This document shows, in pieces, positions 23,901 through 33,322 of a stretch of 64,000 bases of DNA; position 1 is the stretch's first letter; each line of letters opens with the position of its first letter. The translations under genes were made by a program, and so were the position numbers. The notes below the pieces were generated by a model. That model made no database searches, was not told the origin of the DNA, and saw only the letters and a program-made list of their open reading frames with translations. Origin of the DNA: Cytidiella melzeri (taxonomy: Eukaryota > Basidiomycota > Agaricomycetes > Polyporales > Irpicaceae); the NCBI GenBank assembly GCA_022592445.1, contig JABYQR010000059.1, positions 62,001-126,000 on the forward strand, given 5' to 3'.

Positions 23901-24404
23901 AGGGAGACTTACCTGGTCTCTCTCGAGCTCGTTAAGTGGAGATAGGATCAAAATCTTTGATGTCTTGGTCTCAATTGCTGCCAATGCAGCGGCAAAGGCC
24001 ATAGTTTTGCCGGAGCCAGTAGCAGACACCAGAGCCAAATCCAACCCCAGAGCAAAAGCCTCCCCGACATCTCCCTGATAATATCAGAGAATCTTCCCAT
24101 GGGTACGTGCTTGTATTTCGTCCTGCATGAACTGGTGAGTCTTCGCCCATGAGTACTGCCGGTCTTTGTTCTTTCTAGCTACCTCCCGGGCTTGCTGAAG
24201 GATTTGGTAAGATTCTGCATGCAGGGGGGTCTCCGGTGCAAGCGGCTGAACACGAGCAATGACCGCAGCATCAGGCTCATCTGGGGATGGCTTATTACGC
24301 GTCGGATGCGGAGGGGGACGAGCGGGAGCCTTGTTCTTCTGTGTATTACTCTTATCAATAGACTTCTTTTTCTTCTGGGGCGGTATGGTTGATTTGTGGG
24401 GCAT
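20915..24404 (-). pseudogene. RecQ-like DNA helicase, copy A
   Basis: Starts MPHKSTIPPQKKKK at 24404. In order: basic N-terminus; Walker A VSATGSGKT (~24010); ILDEAHCVAEWG Walker B (~23600); SATLPPD motif III; ATEVAGM/GLDIPD; and QHAGRAGRDGK motif VI (~22950). An acidic Glu-rich linker, a CRRE...CCDNCIRK zinc-binding region (~21760) and a long Ser/Pro-rich tail to 20915 follow. Motifs and zinc cluster fit RecQ 3'-5' helicases; there is no Rep domain as in Helitrons. Two in-frame TGA codons (24084-24086, before the ATP-binding exon, and 23781-23783) make it a likely pseudogene. A 725-bp LTR lies inside the intron 21775-22552 and might still be spliced out. Confidence 0.85.
21794..22518 (-). 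mobile_element. Solo LTR (725 bp) in an intron of helicase A
   Basis: Ends TGTAACAG...CTGTGACA in the plus view, flanked by a perfect 5-bp duplication gtgag (21789-21793 and 22519-22523). No internal retroelement genes, hence a solo LTR left by LTR-LTR recombination. It contains repeated 10-11 bp units (gataagcgct-like, 22370-22450) and a TATA box on its sense strand. It lies between donor GTATGT at 22552 and acceptor CAG at 21775; without it the intron would be 48 bp. Confidence 0.9.
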
Positions 24405-24615
24405 TTTTGGAAGTATAAAGTGACTGAATATTGTATTGAGTGCTTAGGATATGTATTATGAAGTTTCTAGTGGCTATATGCGAGGGGGACACGAGAGAGG
24501 ACAAGGAAACATATGTCGACGCGACGCGACCACAGACCACCTGCAGCAGACGCGCACAGATTAGATTGGGCGTCTCGCTAGATATCTCGTCGTGACGTAG
24601 AACATTCTTTGATGG

Positions 24616-24736
24616 GAGAGTGACCTACGAGCGCCCGCCCAAATACACCAGACGTCTAGGCTTCTTTCCTTGTCTCCTGTCTTGCTGTCTCCTGCCTCGT
24701 TAGGAAAGTCTGCCTAGACGTCTGGGACCGAGACTA
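24616..24736 (-). repeat. Right terminal inverted repeat of copy A
   Basis: Complement of the left repeat. On the plus strand it ends with agacgtctgggaccgagacta, directly followed by the 9-bp duplication ggatatctg. Between it and the helicase start (24405-24615) lies 211 bp that should hold the helicase promoter. Confidence 0.8.
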
Positions 24737-24904
24737 GGATATCTGCAGGCCAACGGACTGCTGTGACTAGACCTTCCAAACACGGCAACGCCCCCTGGAA
24801 ATCGGGTAGCCCAGATTCATCGGGAATCCCCAGGGGCATTATCAGCTTTTGTGCTCGACCTTCATCCCGCAAGAAACAGCAAACAGCAACATACTTTACG
24901 AACG

Positions 24905-25705
24905 ATGAACAAGACACAGTATTATTTCTCACAGTGCGCAGAGGCCGCATCCAAGAGTCCGATGTGCTTCACATTAGGAGCAGTCATGGTCAAGGGCGGA
25001 AAGATCATCTCCACTGGATACAACCACTACAGAACCCACTACGACGGAAACGACCACAGCGCCCACGGGAATCGCAAGGTGAGAGCCCTGCCATTCCAAA
25101 GGCTCATCTCCAAAATATCTAAGCCCATCCCATAGCCCGTCTCCATGCATGCAGAGATGCATGCCATCTACAGTCTCACTGGCATGTCTCCTTCGTTCAA
25201 GACGCAGGTTCAAGCCGTTCAACGACCAGCTACGCGAGAAAAACCGGACAAGTTGCGAAAATTACGGACAAAAGGGGCCAAAGTCCAAGCATAAGCAACA
25301 GCGCATTCTCGCAGTCGGCGAGGACTGTACTGGTGCCGAGTGCCCCGCGGCCTTGCCTCCTCCAGTCTGGCAGCCTGGAAAGGGGTGGGATGTGCGTCGG
25401 AGGGAGCCCCGTGTGAACGGGGCCGACATCTACGTTGCGAGGATTACGAAGAACGGGACAGGGTCGGCAAAGCCTTGCTGGCGCTGTCTAGAATGGTGCC
25501 GGTGGGCTGGGGTGAAGCGAGTGTTTCATTGGAACAGCGAAGAAGGCAGGTTCGATGTCGTGAAGGTCAATGGTGATGGGCGGGAGAACTACGAAACTCG
25601 GGCAGATCTTCGCCTGTTTGCTGGACTGGTAAGCTGTGCACCTTTGTTCATCTAGTCCATGCCGCGATCTAACGAGCACAATGTTATTTGTAGGCTCTTC
25701 GTTAG
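24905..25705 (+). CDS. CMP/dCMP-type cytidine deaminase-like protein
   Basis: Exon 1 (24905-25078) encodes MNKTQYYFSQCAEAASKSPM and a GAVMVKGGKIISTGYNHYRTH segment. Exon 2 (from 25136) gives the zinc and catalytic motif SMHAEMHAIYSL; further on, PCWRCLEWCRWAGVKRVFHW supplies the PCxxC zinc ligands. After an intron at ~25643 the protein ends FAGLALR at 25705. HAE plus PCxxC defines the zinc-dependent cytidine/deoxycytidylate deaminase fold, acting in pyrimidine salvage or on a related base. Between 25207 and 25302 the frame shifts by one. This is either a ~96-nt intron (GTTCAAG donor, CAACAG acceptor, phase correct) or a one-base error in a variable linker. The gene starts 160 bp beyond the duplication of transposon copy A. 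Confidence 0.75.
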
Positions 25706-26007
25706 GCGCACTAGTACTGCTCCTGCCAATGTATGCGACTCTGTACGGATGGTAATGCCGCGCGTTATCAGTGGCAAATAGTGTATCAATACTGTCTGGA
25801 TTGCTTCGCACAGTCAACCAACTATAACGGAAACAACACTACGTATGCGCAACGTCAATTTGTACCAGGAGCTGATGCCGGGCGCTTGATCAGTTGTTCG
25901 ACCTGCCCTAAACTAAACGTTGACTGTCCAAGAAAATTGTGATCGATCTCTGCAAAACTCGGTACTCTCTCTCTTCTACTCTCATCCTTACCACCCCCAA
26001 CGAACCC

Positions 26008-27081
26008 ATGTCTGTCGATTTCGCAAAGCTTGATTCTCACCTCGTTCAGAGGTCCTATGTCGAGGGGTGAGTTCTTTTTCCTTCTCTCCTTCTGCGTCCC
26101 CAAAATCGCTGTCTCTTCTTTGCGAATGATGAACACAACGCTATGGTCCGTGTTTCCAAGAAAAGCGACTAGACACCGCTGCCTAAAAACATGCCGACAA
26201 TCATATCTAACCTAGCCTTCTGAACACGCCTTTGTTTCATGTCTTCCCTTCTACTGCGATTTCGAAACTCGAGATTTTCCAACTCACCTCACCGCCTAGG
26301 TACACCCCCTCCCAAGCGGACGTCGCCGTCTTCAAGGCGATCTCCTCTCAGCCCGAGGCGTCCTTCGCCAACGTGACTCGCTGGTACACCCACATAAATT
26401 CTTACACCTCTGAGTTTGAGTCCCTGCCCGGCTCAAGCACCGCGGGCGAGGTCTTCCTCGGCTCTGGCGCTGCACCAGCTGCCCCCGCAGCTGCTGAGAA
26501 GAAGGAAGAGGAGGACGATGAGATCGACTTGTTCGGCTCTGACGACGAGGATGATGCCGAGGCGGAGCGTCTCAAGGCTGAGCGTGTTGCTGCCTACAAC
26601 GCAAAGAAAGCGAACAAGCCCAAGGCTGCTGCCAAGGTTCGTCGTTGTTCTGGCCCTGGGTGATTTTGAAAAGTTGCAGCTGATCGTTCTCTGTGGGTGC
26701 TTAGTCTGTTGTGACATTTGAGGTCAAACCTTGGGACGATGAGACCGACATGGCTGAGCTCGAGAAGCAAGTTCGTGCGATCGAGAAGGAGGGGCTCGTC
26801 TGGGGTGCTAGCAAGCTTGTTCCCATCGGGTATGGGATCAAGAAACTGCAGATCACAATCGTTATTGGTACGCGTTATGCTTTGGTTTCTCGCGTTTGAC
26901 CGAAGCTCATTGTCATACTCCAGAGGACGACCTTGTGTCTCTCGATGAACTCCAGGAGCAGGTCCAGGAGCTCGAGGACTACGTCCAGAGCACTGACATC
27001 GCTGCCATGCAGAGTATGTTTCTGGTATGATTTGAATGTGATTGCGTAAGCTGACTATACTTTACTTTTGCAGAGCTGTAA
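26008..27081 (+). CDS. EFB1: Translation elongation factor 1-beta (eEF1B alpha)
   Basis: This is the guanine-nucleotide exchange factor that reloads eEF1A with GTP in the cytosol. Exons: 26008-26066, 26300-26636, 26705-26867, one beginning near 26924, and a tiny last exon ending KL at 27081. The N-terminal GST-C-like helix ([14 protein letters not shown]) is followed by an acidic hinge with the usual casein-kinase site ([19 protein letters not shown]) and the C-terminal exchange domain ([35 protein letters not shown]). All hallmarks of a complete, functional copy are present. Pyrimidine-rich sequence just upstream of the start (25960-25990) is typical of ribosomal-type promoters. Confidence 0.95.
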
Positions 27082-27504
27082 ATGTCTTGTATACCACCAC
27101 TACATGTAGACTAGACCTTTGGGATGACCGTCGTGTAGCAAATTCATAGGAATAGACGAAATTGTAACACATCTGCCCACGAGTTGTTTGGATATTACGT
27201 TCATTGAAAGGCTATCACGAAGTAGTGTATGCCTGAAAACAGCTTATAGTTTATTGCTCGACGTTCACCGCTGCGAAGAAAACCTTGACAAGGTGATGGA
27301 AGGCCGATGCCAGCCACATCTTTGTTTTGACATGTTTGGTTGCCGGCTGGTAGCAACAAACAATCAAATTAAACAGGTTTGTCGCCATCCCCCACTGAAG
27401 CACTCGTCGTGCACTCTTTTCTCATAAAACCTTCATCATCCAGTCGTCGTCGTCGACACTAAACAACTCGTCCACTCATTATCGCTAGTGTAAAGTTCCC
27501 TGCG
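27082..27504. other. Intergenic region before the secreted-protein gene
   Basis: Contains the 3' flank of the EF-1 beta gene and the presumed promoter of the next gene, with a pyrimidine-rich stretch near 27390-27470. No coding frame or repeat stands out. Confidence 0.5.
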
Positions 27505-28408
27505 ATGAAGTCTTTTGCCGCAATTTCCCTCTTCGCCTCTGTTGCGTTGGCCTCGGTATGTGGTGATTTTTTTCATGTGTGTAGTCGTGCAACCTCCAAC
27601 GAACAACGTATAGACCATCCCCACCGGTCTGAGCACGACATGCTCATCGTATTTGACCACCCTTGACAAGGACACGACTATGGCCACTTGCACAAGCGCG
27701 GTCAAGTCTGCGACCGCCGCATTCGCCCCTGGCTCCAACGGCACCGCCAGCGCGACCACTGCCCTCAGTAGCCTCTGCTCGAACACAAACGCATGCTCCG
27801 AGGCCACCATGCGCTCTACCCTCGCAGACTTTTACGCTGCCTGCCAACCCGAGCTTACGTCGAGCCCGAACGCTCAGGTAATGAACATCTACGACGTTCT
27901 CTACACACTCGTCCCGTACATCCAGGCCGCATGCTCCAAAGACGACTCTGGCAACTACTGCATCACCCAGCTCGCAGGCACCCCTCCGGCTGCCTCCTCC
28001 CTCTACACTGGCTCGCAGCAAACCCTGACCCCTAACTTTTCCGCCCTCCAATCGAGCAACGCCGCCTTCCTCTTCCTCGATCCCACCCTCGACGAGTCTA
28101 AGCTCTGCCAGTCCTGCACGCGCTCGATCATGACCTCCTACATCTCCTTCGAATCCGACATCTCGTACGCCCCCGGACTCGCTCAGAGTGTCCTGCTCAA
28201 GGGCCAGACGGCGCTGTACCAAGCGATTCAGACGACGTGCGGAGGTAGCTTCTTGAGCGGGGCCGTCCAGGCCGCCGGGTCCTTGTCGAACAGCATCTTG
28301 GGCGGCACAAGCGGCGCAGCGAGCACCCGTGTCCCTGGCTCCTCTGGCGCAGGCATGATTGCGTCGTTGCTAGGTGCTGTCACTGTCGCCGTGGCCGCCG
28401 TCCTCTAA
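27505..28408 (+). CDS. Secreted cysteine-rich GPI-type surface protein
   Basis: Exon 1 (27505-27555) encodes almost exactly a signal peptide, MKSFAAISLFASVALAS; exon 2 (27614-28408) is one long frame. The mature part has regularly spaced Cys (TTCSSYL, TCTSAV, SLCSNTNACSEATM, FYAACQP, AACSKDDSGNYC, LCQSCTRSIM, QTTCGGSF) and ends in a Ser/Gly-rich stretch plus hydrophobic MIASLLGAVTVAVAAVL, as expected for a GPI-anchor signal. Similar abundant cell-wall proteins of unknown function are common in Agaricomycetes. The likely location is the plasma membrane or wall; no enzymatic motif is seen. Confidence 0.8.
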
Positions 28409-28831
28409 AGAAACGGTTCCCTTCCCACCTTCTCTCTTTTCTTAACTTTATTAAAAAGAAAAGGAAGATTGCGTTCACGTTATTTGGTGGGGATTGGTTG
28501 CGCCAAAGCTTGTTCTGTGTGGGGGTAGTCAGACTGCTGTTTTGACATGCTGTCTTTGGCTCCCGCGTTGTTTACATACATATATATACCCCTCCGGTCG
28601 AACCGTTGATATAGTCTCAAATTTTCTTGATTCAATCTTAGTGCGTTATGAACAGTTGGTCTGCAGGTTATTTGCCTTGCTCCTGAAGTTGGCTGCAGCG
28701 CCGATAACGTCTGCTGTGATGCGATGAGGCGGCTGTATTTTGAGGCAGGCTGTGTGCGGTCACGATGGCGAGCACAACCGCAAATGCCACTGACCTGAAA
28801 ACAGCAAAATTTTGACTACGGACTCACGAAC

Positions 28832-28925
28832 GACGCCAGCAGGATTTGAACCTGCGCCCACAAAGTGGAATTGATCGTAATCAAATGATTCTAATCAATC
28901 GCCTTAACCACTTGGCTATAGCGCC
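28832..28925 (-). tRNA. tRNA-Ser (anticodon AGA) with intron
   Basis: The minus strand folds as GGCGCTA acceptor, a GCCAAGTGGTTAAGGC D-arm, an ATTGA/TCAAT anticodon stem, a long variable arm (TCCACTTTGTGGGC) and GCAGG-TTCAAAT-CCTGC T-arm. The anticodon stem only pairs if ~13 nt are removed after position 37, leaving loop TTAGAAA with anticodon AGA. The long variable arm confirms a class II tRNA-Ser. Confidence 0.88.
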
Positions 28926-29195
28926 TTGCAATTGCAGCGGCCATTAATCGATATGAACGGTTTGGACACCGTAGTCGGTATGAGCACTTATGTACTGTAC
29001 TCTCAAGACTGGTACCAAGTACCGTACAACGTACAACCAAAGGTCTCCTGCTAATTACACGTTAGCAGCTGATATGACCTCGGAAGACCTTGTTCGAACG
29101 TCCGCAAGCACCGCAAACAACGAAGAGAAGCGACAGAGCCTATGCCATTCTCTGAAAATCTCAATCATCTACACAGTAGTAGGAAAATCTGAATA

Positions 29196-29292
29196 GCTGA
29201 TATGGCCGAGTCGTTAAGGCGAGTGATTTGAACCCCTCTTGTCAAACATCACTTGGGCGTTGCCCGCGTAGGTTCAAATCCTGCTGTCAGCG
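29196..29292 (+). tRNA. tRNA-Ser (anticodon TGA) with intron
   Basis: GCTGATA/TGTCAGC acceptor stem, GCCGAGTCGTTAAGGC D-arm, AGTGA/TCACT anticodon stem, variable arm TGGGCGTTGCCCGC and GTAGG-TTCAAAT-CCTGC T-arm. A ~15-nt intron follows position 37; the spliced loop TTTGAAA gives anticodon TGA. It lies 270 bp from, and on the opposite strand to, the other tRNA-Ser. Confidence 0.88.
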
Positions 29293-29926
29293 ATACACGG
29301 TCGCGCAAACGTATTCTCGCTGGCCTGAGCATCCTTTTATGGAAGGCCAAGCTGCCTCCTACCTGGCTCCTTGCTCAAAGCAGGTAATTGTGACCGTGAT
29401 TCCAAATGAGAGTTGTTCATAACTCGGCGAATTGGTTATCTGAGTACTGAGAAGATACTTACTGCCTGGACTGGCGTAGTACATATTTTTACATCAGCAG
29501 GTTTGTGTGACGAACTAGCTGTATTTCCGTTCAAGCATACACAGTCTCTCGAGGCCCCCAAGAAAATCCAACAAGTATATTGAAAAGACCTGGCTTTATA
29601 CATCAAGCGTTCAAACAAAGTACATATCACAACCACTAGATACATAAAACTACGATAGATGAGATGGATGGGGTGGATCGAGCAGGGCTTCAGTAACTTC
29701 AGCGCTCGTATTAAACCCGTAACTCAAACCAACCGGTTATATAGGCAAGATATATCACTGAGAGATGGGGAGAGAGAAAAACACCAAGATGTCGAACTAG
29801 AATGAACAAACAAAAGAACGCGCCGAGCGGTAACTGTGAGAGTACTATACTCTGTCAACCCAGGCTTCAGAAAGAGGGAGAGGGAGAGAGAAGGGGGCAC
29901 TCACAGATGGAAAAACAGCAAGTCAT
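29293..29926. other. Intergenic region downstream of tRNA-Ser(TGA)
   Basis: Spans the tRNA 3' flank and the 3' flank of the G-alpha gene. A purine-rich tract of gag repeats (about 29868-29896) is the only notable feature; no gene seen. Confidence 0.5.
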
Positions 29927-32087
29927 TCAAAGCAAGTCTGCATTACGCAACTGCGACCTCAAGATGCTCTCCCCCACTGCAAAGGAAAATCCCAATCAAC
30001 AACACTAAGAAGAAAGGGATTGGGAGAGAAATTGCGTACCGACTCCTAGCGTAAGCGCAGTAGCATGGGTATCCTATTGGAACAAAGTATCCACAACGAG
30101 GTGAGCAAAATGATGCCGTATGCTGGGAAAACAAGGTGCGTGTACGTACTACGACAGAGGTAAGATGGACCCGGAACGGTCGAAGACTCGACGTATGTTG
30201 CCTCGCAATTTCCTTGAAATGCTGTGCAAAGTCTTTTAAACAGAATCGCCCGGTCAGTGTCCGATTGAGAAGAGAGAGGGAAAGAGCACATACATTGAGC
30301 AACAGTCTGCAAATCATTTTTCCTCTCCCCGAAACTCGGCACATAATCCTTCACACGTATTCCTCCCTTCAACTTCCTATCCACTATCCTCCTCTCTCAG
30401 TCAGTTACCAAACAAACCAAGAAAATAAAGAGGACAGAAAAACAACAAGGACGCACACAAATCACACTTGTTGAGGAACAAGATCACCTGCGCGTTCGCC
30501 AACAACTTGCACGAGCATATCATCCGCCAAAGTTGGAAACTGTCCTCCAGCCTATTCACCTTCCGATCCTCGGCCAGTTTCTCGTCAAAGCAGCTGATTG
30601 GCGCGAGGAAGATGATCGCGTCGCAGTCTTCAAAATAAGAGAACCATGTGGGGCGCTGTTGATGGAAGGAGTCAGCTAGTGCGAGGAAAGAGAAAGACGG
30701 ATCGGGTAAATGTATGTACCTGCGTGCGAGATCCCCCGACGTCGTACAAACACCATTCTGTGCCTGCAGCAGGACCTGCCGAAAGATTGCAAGTTACGAA
30801 CGACAAAACCGTGCGGAAGAAGATTGGGTAAAATGCAAGTAAGTGAGTGAATAAGTGAGGAGTGTGATCGTCACATACCAGTTTCGAACAATATCCTGTG
30901 CTCCTGAACGCCCAGCGTCCGTAACCTGGCACGAACAATATCATCGTCCGTCGGTGTATAATCTCTCCGAGCGATCCGATGAACGTCGGGCAAAAAGCTA
31001 TCGAGAAACGATTACCCAGTTAGTTCTGAGCTCGCTGCGCGCGCACGCGAGAGAGAGAGAGTACTCACAAGCCAGGCATAAGGTCCAATCTCAACCGCCG
31101 TCTCCCCAACATCTCCTGTACGACCTCGTCCGCCCACAAAGCCTGCATATCCTCCTTACAACTCGCTATAATCTCCATCGTTTCCGAATCCTCGCTTGTT
31201 CTACCACCACCGTTACCGCTGTTGTTTATCCGTGCGTCGCTTCCCTTCCTCGCATGATGTCCCTCTGGTTTGCGCGCCGTCAGCCCTGATTTCCAAGTCG
31301 CGTTCGACCAAACGAATAACTCGTGATTGCGCCGCTGCTGCTTTGACGGTGTCTCAGTGCCGCTGCCGTTGCTGCTTGAGGAGGAGGAGGACGATATGGG
31401 GTAATCGCACAAGCCGAGTCGGTTCTGGACGTCAGTTTGCACGCTCCGAAGGGGGAGCAGACGAAGCTTAAGTAGACGGTGTTTCTCGGTGAAGTGTAGG
31501 GGAGGGAGGTTGGTCTGTACGGGTTTCTTGGGTTTACGCGGGGTGTCATCGTCGTCCTCGTCGTCTTCGCTGTCGCTGGAGTCAGCGAGATCAGAGGGGG
31601 AAGAGGCGGGAGACATTTCGGCGTTGAGGACGTCGAGGACGGTGTTGACGTTTCGGAGGAGGTTGAGCAGGATGATCGTCCGCCAGGCCGCGCGCTCTGC
31701 CGTCCATGCTTTCCTTGCATAGGTGAGTTGGAAGTCTGCGGAGACAAGAAAAAGGTTAGCATGGGCGAGGCCACCTTGAACTACTGAACGCACTCTTGAG
31801 TGTGGTGGATTTGCCTTTTGGGAGACCAGAGTCAGTTGATATGCGATGTCTTTTATTTTTGCGAGAGAGAATAACGAACCGCTCTCGCTCTGACCGAGTA
31901 GCAAAACTTTGATCGGCTTCTTCTTCTTCAACGCCGCCTTTTCCTCTCTCAGCTGCTGGTCAATCTCGTCGCTGATGCGTTTCGCCTCTGCCTCGCGGGA
32001 CAAACGCGCTCGACGCTGCTGCTCTGTCTCTCCCGGGGGCGGAGCGAGTGCGATGCTGAGAGGGTCGTCGTCTGCTGTGCGTCCCAT
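29927..32087 (-). CDS. Divergent heterotrimeric G-protein alpha subunit
   Basis: Starts MGRTADDDPLSIALAPPPGE at 32087 and ends LRSQLRNADLL at 29927, with many short introns. The P-loop LLLGQSESG/KSTTLK is split by an intron (~31880 to 31820). A ~150-residue acidic and Ser-rich insert (EDDEDDDD..., poly-Ser) follows in the helical domain. Switch I reads RARLRTLG instead of the usual R.KTTG, and switch II is DVGGSRTQRPTW, with Ser where the catalytic Gln (DVGGQR) normally is. The guanine motif LNKCDL (~30490) is kept, while TCAT is replaced by TSVV. The protein should act at the membrane in signal transduction and probably binds nucleotide, but GTP hydrolysis and Mg coordination are predicted to be abnormal. 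Expanded, divergent G-alpha sets are known in basidiomycetes. Confidence 0.85.
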
Positions 32088-33322
32088 GGTGGTGCTGGTG
32101 TGCGGATAATTTGAGAGGCTAGGGGTTCAAATGGTTTCTTGTAGGATTGTGATCGGGGCTGGGCACTGAATAGTACTGTATTGGGGGCGAGAGGGTATTG
32201 GTGAGAGCCCAGCTCCTGTCTTTTCACTCGCTATGAGAGTCGGAGGAATGGTCAGCCGTAGACAAGAGAAGGAAGCGATACAGTTCCTCAAAGGTTGCGA
32301 GGGTTTCAGCGCCAGGAAGAACGAGAAGTCCGAGGCGACGAGGATGCGAGACACGCTGGTGGGAGACGTGAAGAAGAAGGGGAGAGAGAGAGAGGGAGGG
32401 AGGAGAGGGTGAAGTGCAAGTTGGTCGTTAGATAAAAGTGAAACTAGAGATCGTAAACCTGGCTGTACTGAATCTCATCAGCTCGACACGCCGACGCCGT
32501 CAGTGGCTGATTTATAATTGCGTGATGATTATATAAACCCACCCACTACATTTAATATTTATCTCCGAGACTCGCAAAACATGCCCTCGCAGCCAGTGGA
32601 TAAATATACTGATACGTTCGACGGTCCTTCTTTGCACGGTGTGGGCATAGGAACAGGTCAGCAAGCAACCATCTGACGAAGCCCCCGGCTGGGAATGTGA
32701 GTGAGCTGTGTTCCTGTGTGCCTTGGTAGCATCTCCTTGATGAGCTAGTATAGTGTTGTGGCTGTGCTGTGATCATCGCACGCCTCTCTGATCGCTGTCC
32801 ACCGTCTTTTGCCTCCGTCGAAAATAAAACACTCACAGTCAAACCCACGAGGGGGATGCTCAGTAGTGTAGAGTCCGACGACGCTGCAAATCCACCTTGG
32901 CCAACGGTGGTCAACTTTGGACCATCTTTCGGGCGAGCAGAGTCTTAGTTCACAGATACAATCATTCATCATCTCATGGTTGATACATCATTTTGCCCGA
33001 TGATTATAATCGAAATCGAGTCCACGATAGAAAAGGGAAAGAGGCGGGATTCAGGTACCTATGTATACGCGCATCCCGCCTCGATCAAAGAGCAGGTCTC
33101 CGTCAAAGAATGAACCACCGACTGTAATGAGACATGGAGCTGGCAGTATTTCACAAACGCAGCTTGTACATGCTGTACCTTTCATCTCTCGTTGAGTAAA
33201 TCAGGGTAACACCATAGTGGTCGAGATTGCTGGACTGCATGCCGCCTCCAGTAATAAAACTAGTCAATAATGCGTCGTTGTTTTCCATCTATCAATGAGG
33301 ACACTTCAACATACATACCCTA
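32088..33322. other. 1.2-kb intergenic region before the G-alpha gene
   Basis: Upstream region of the G-alpha gene and 3' flank of the exchanger gene. A gaga-rich tract lies near 32375-32410 and a TATATAAA-like stretch near 32530. Short open frames are present but none has coding character or recognisable domains. Confidence 0.5.

Larger units (their letters stand above)
17063..24736. mobile_element. RecQ-DUF6589 DNA transposon, copy A
   Basis: A 7,674-bp element with ~121-bp terminal inverted repeats (17063-17183 and 24616-24736) starting TAGTCTTGTTCCCAGACG on the left and, read inwards, TAGTCTCGGTCCCAGACG on the right. It is flanked by a perfect 9-bp direct repeat ggatatctg at 17054-17062 and 24737-24745. 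Two genes fill it: a DUF6589 gene (plus) and a RecQ-like helicase gene (minus), tail to tail 26 bp apart. A solo LTR sits in a helicase intron. Both genes carry premature stops, so this copy looks dead. TIRs plus a 9-bp duplication mark a cut-and-paste type DNA transposon; no known transposase family other than DUF6589 is present to account for movement. Confidence 0.8.

Noticed and set aside
20915..24404. Helitron, on account of the helicase
   Set aside because: The helicase motifs and zinc cluster are RecQ-like, not Pif1-like; there is no Rep domain, and the element has inverted repeats and a 9-bp duplication, which Helitrons lack.
17063..24736. Starship or Crypton element
   Set aside because: No tyrosine recombinase (DUF3435 or Crypton type) was found, and the ends are inverted repeats.
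27644..28222. Gly/Val-rich minus-strand ORF over the secreted-protein gene
   Set aside because: Shadow of the Cys-rich plus-strand gene, which has a signal peptide, a spliced start and an anchor signal.
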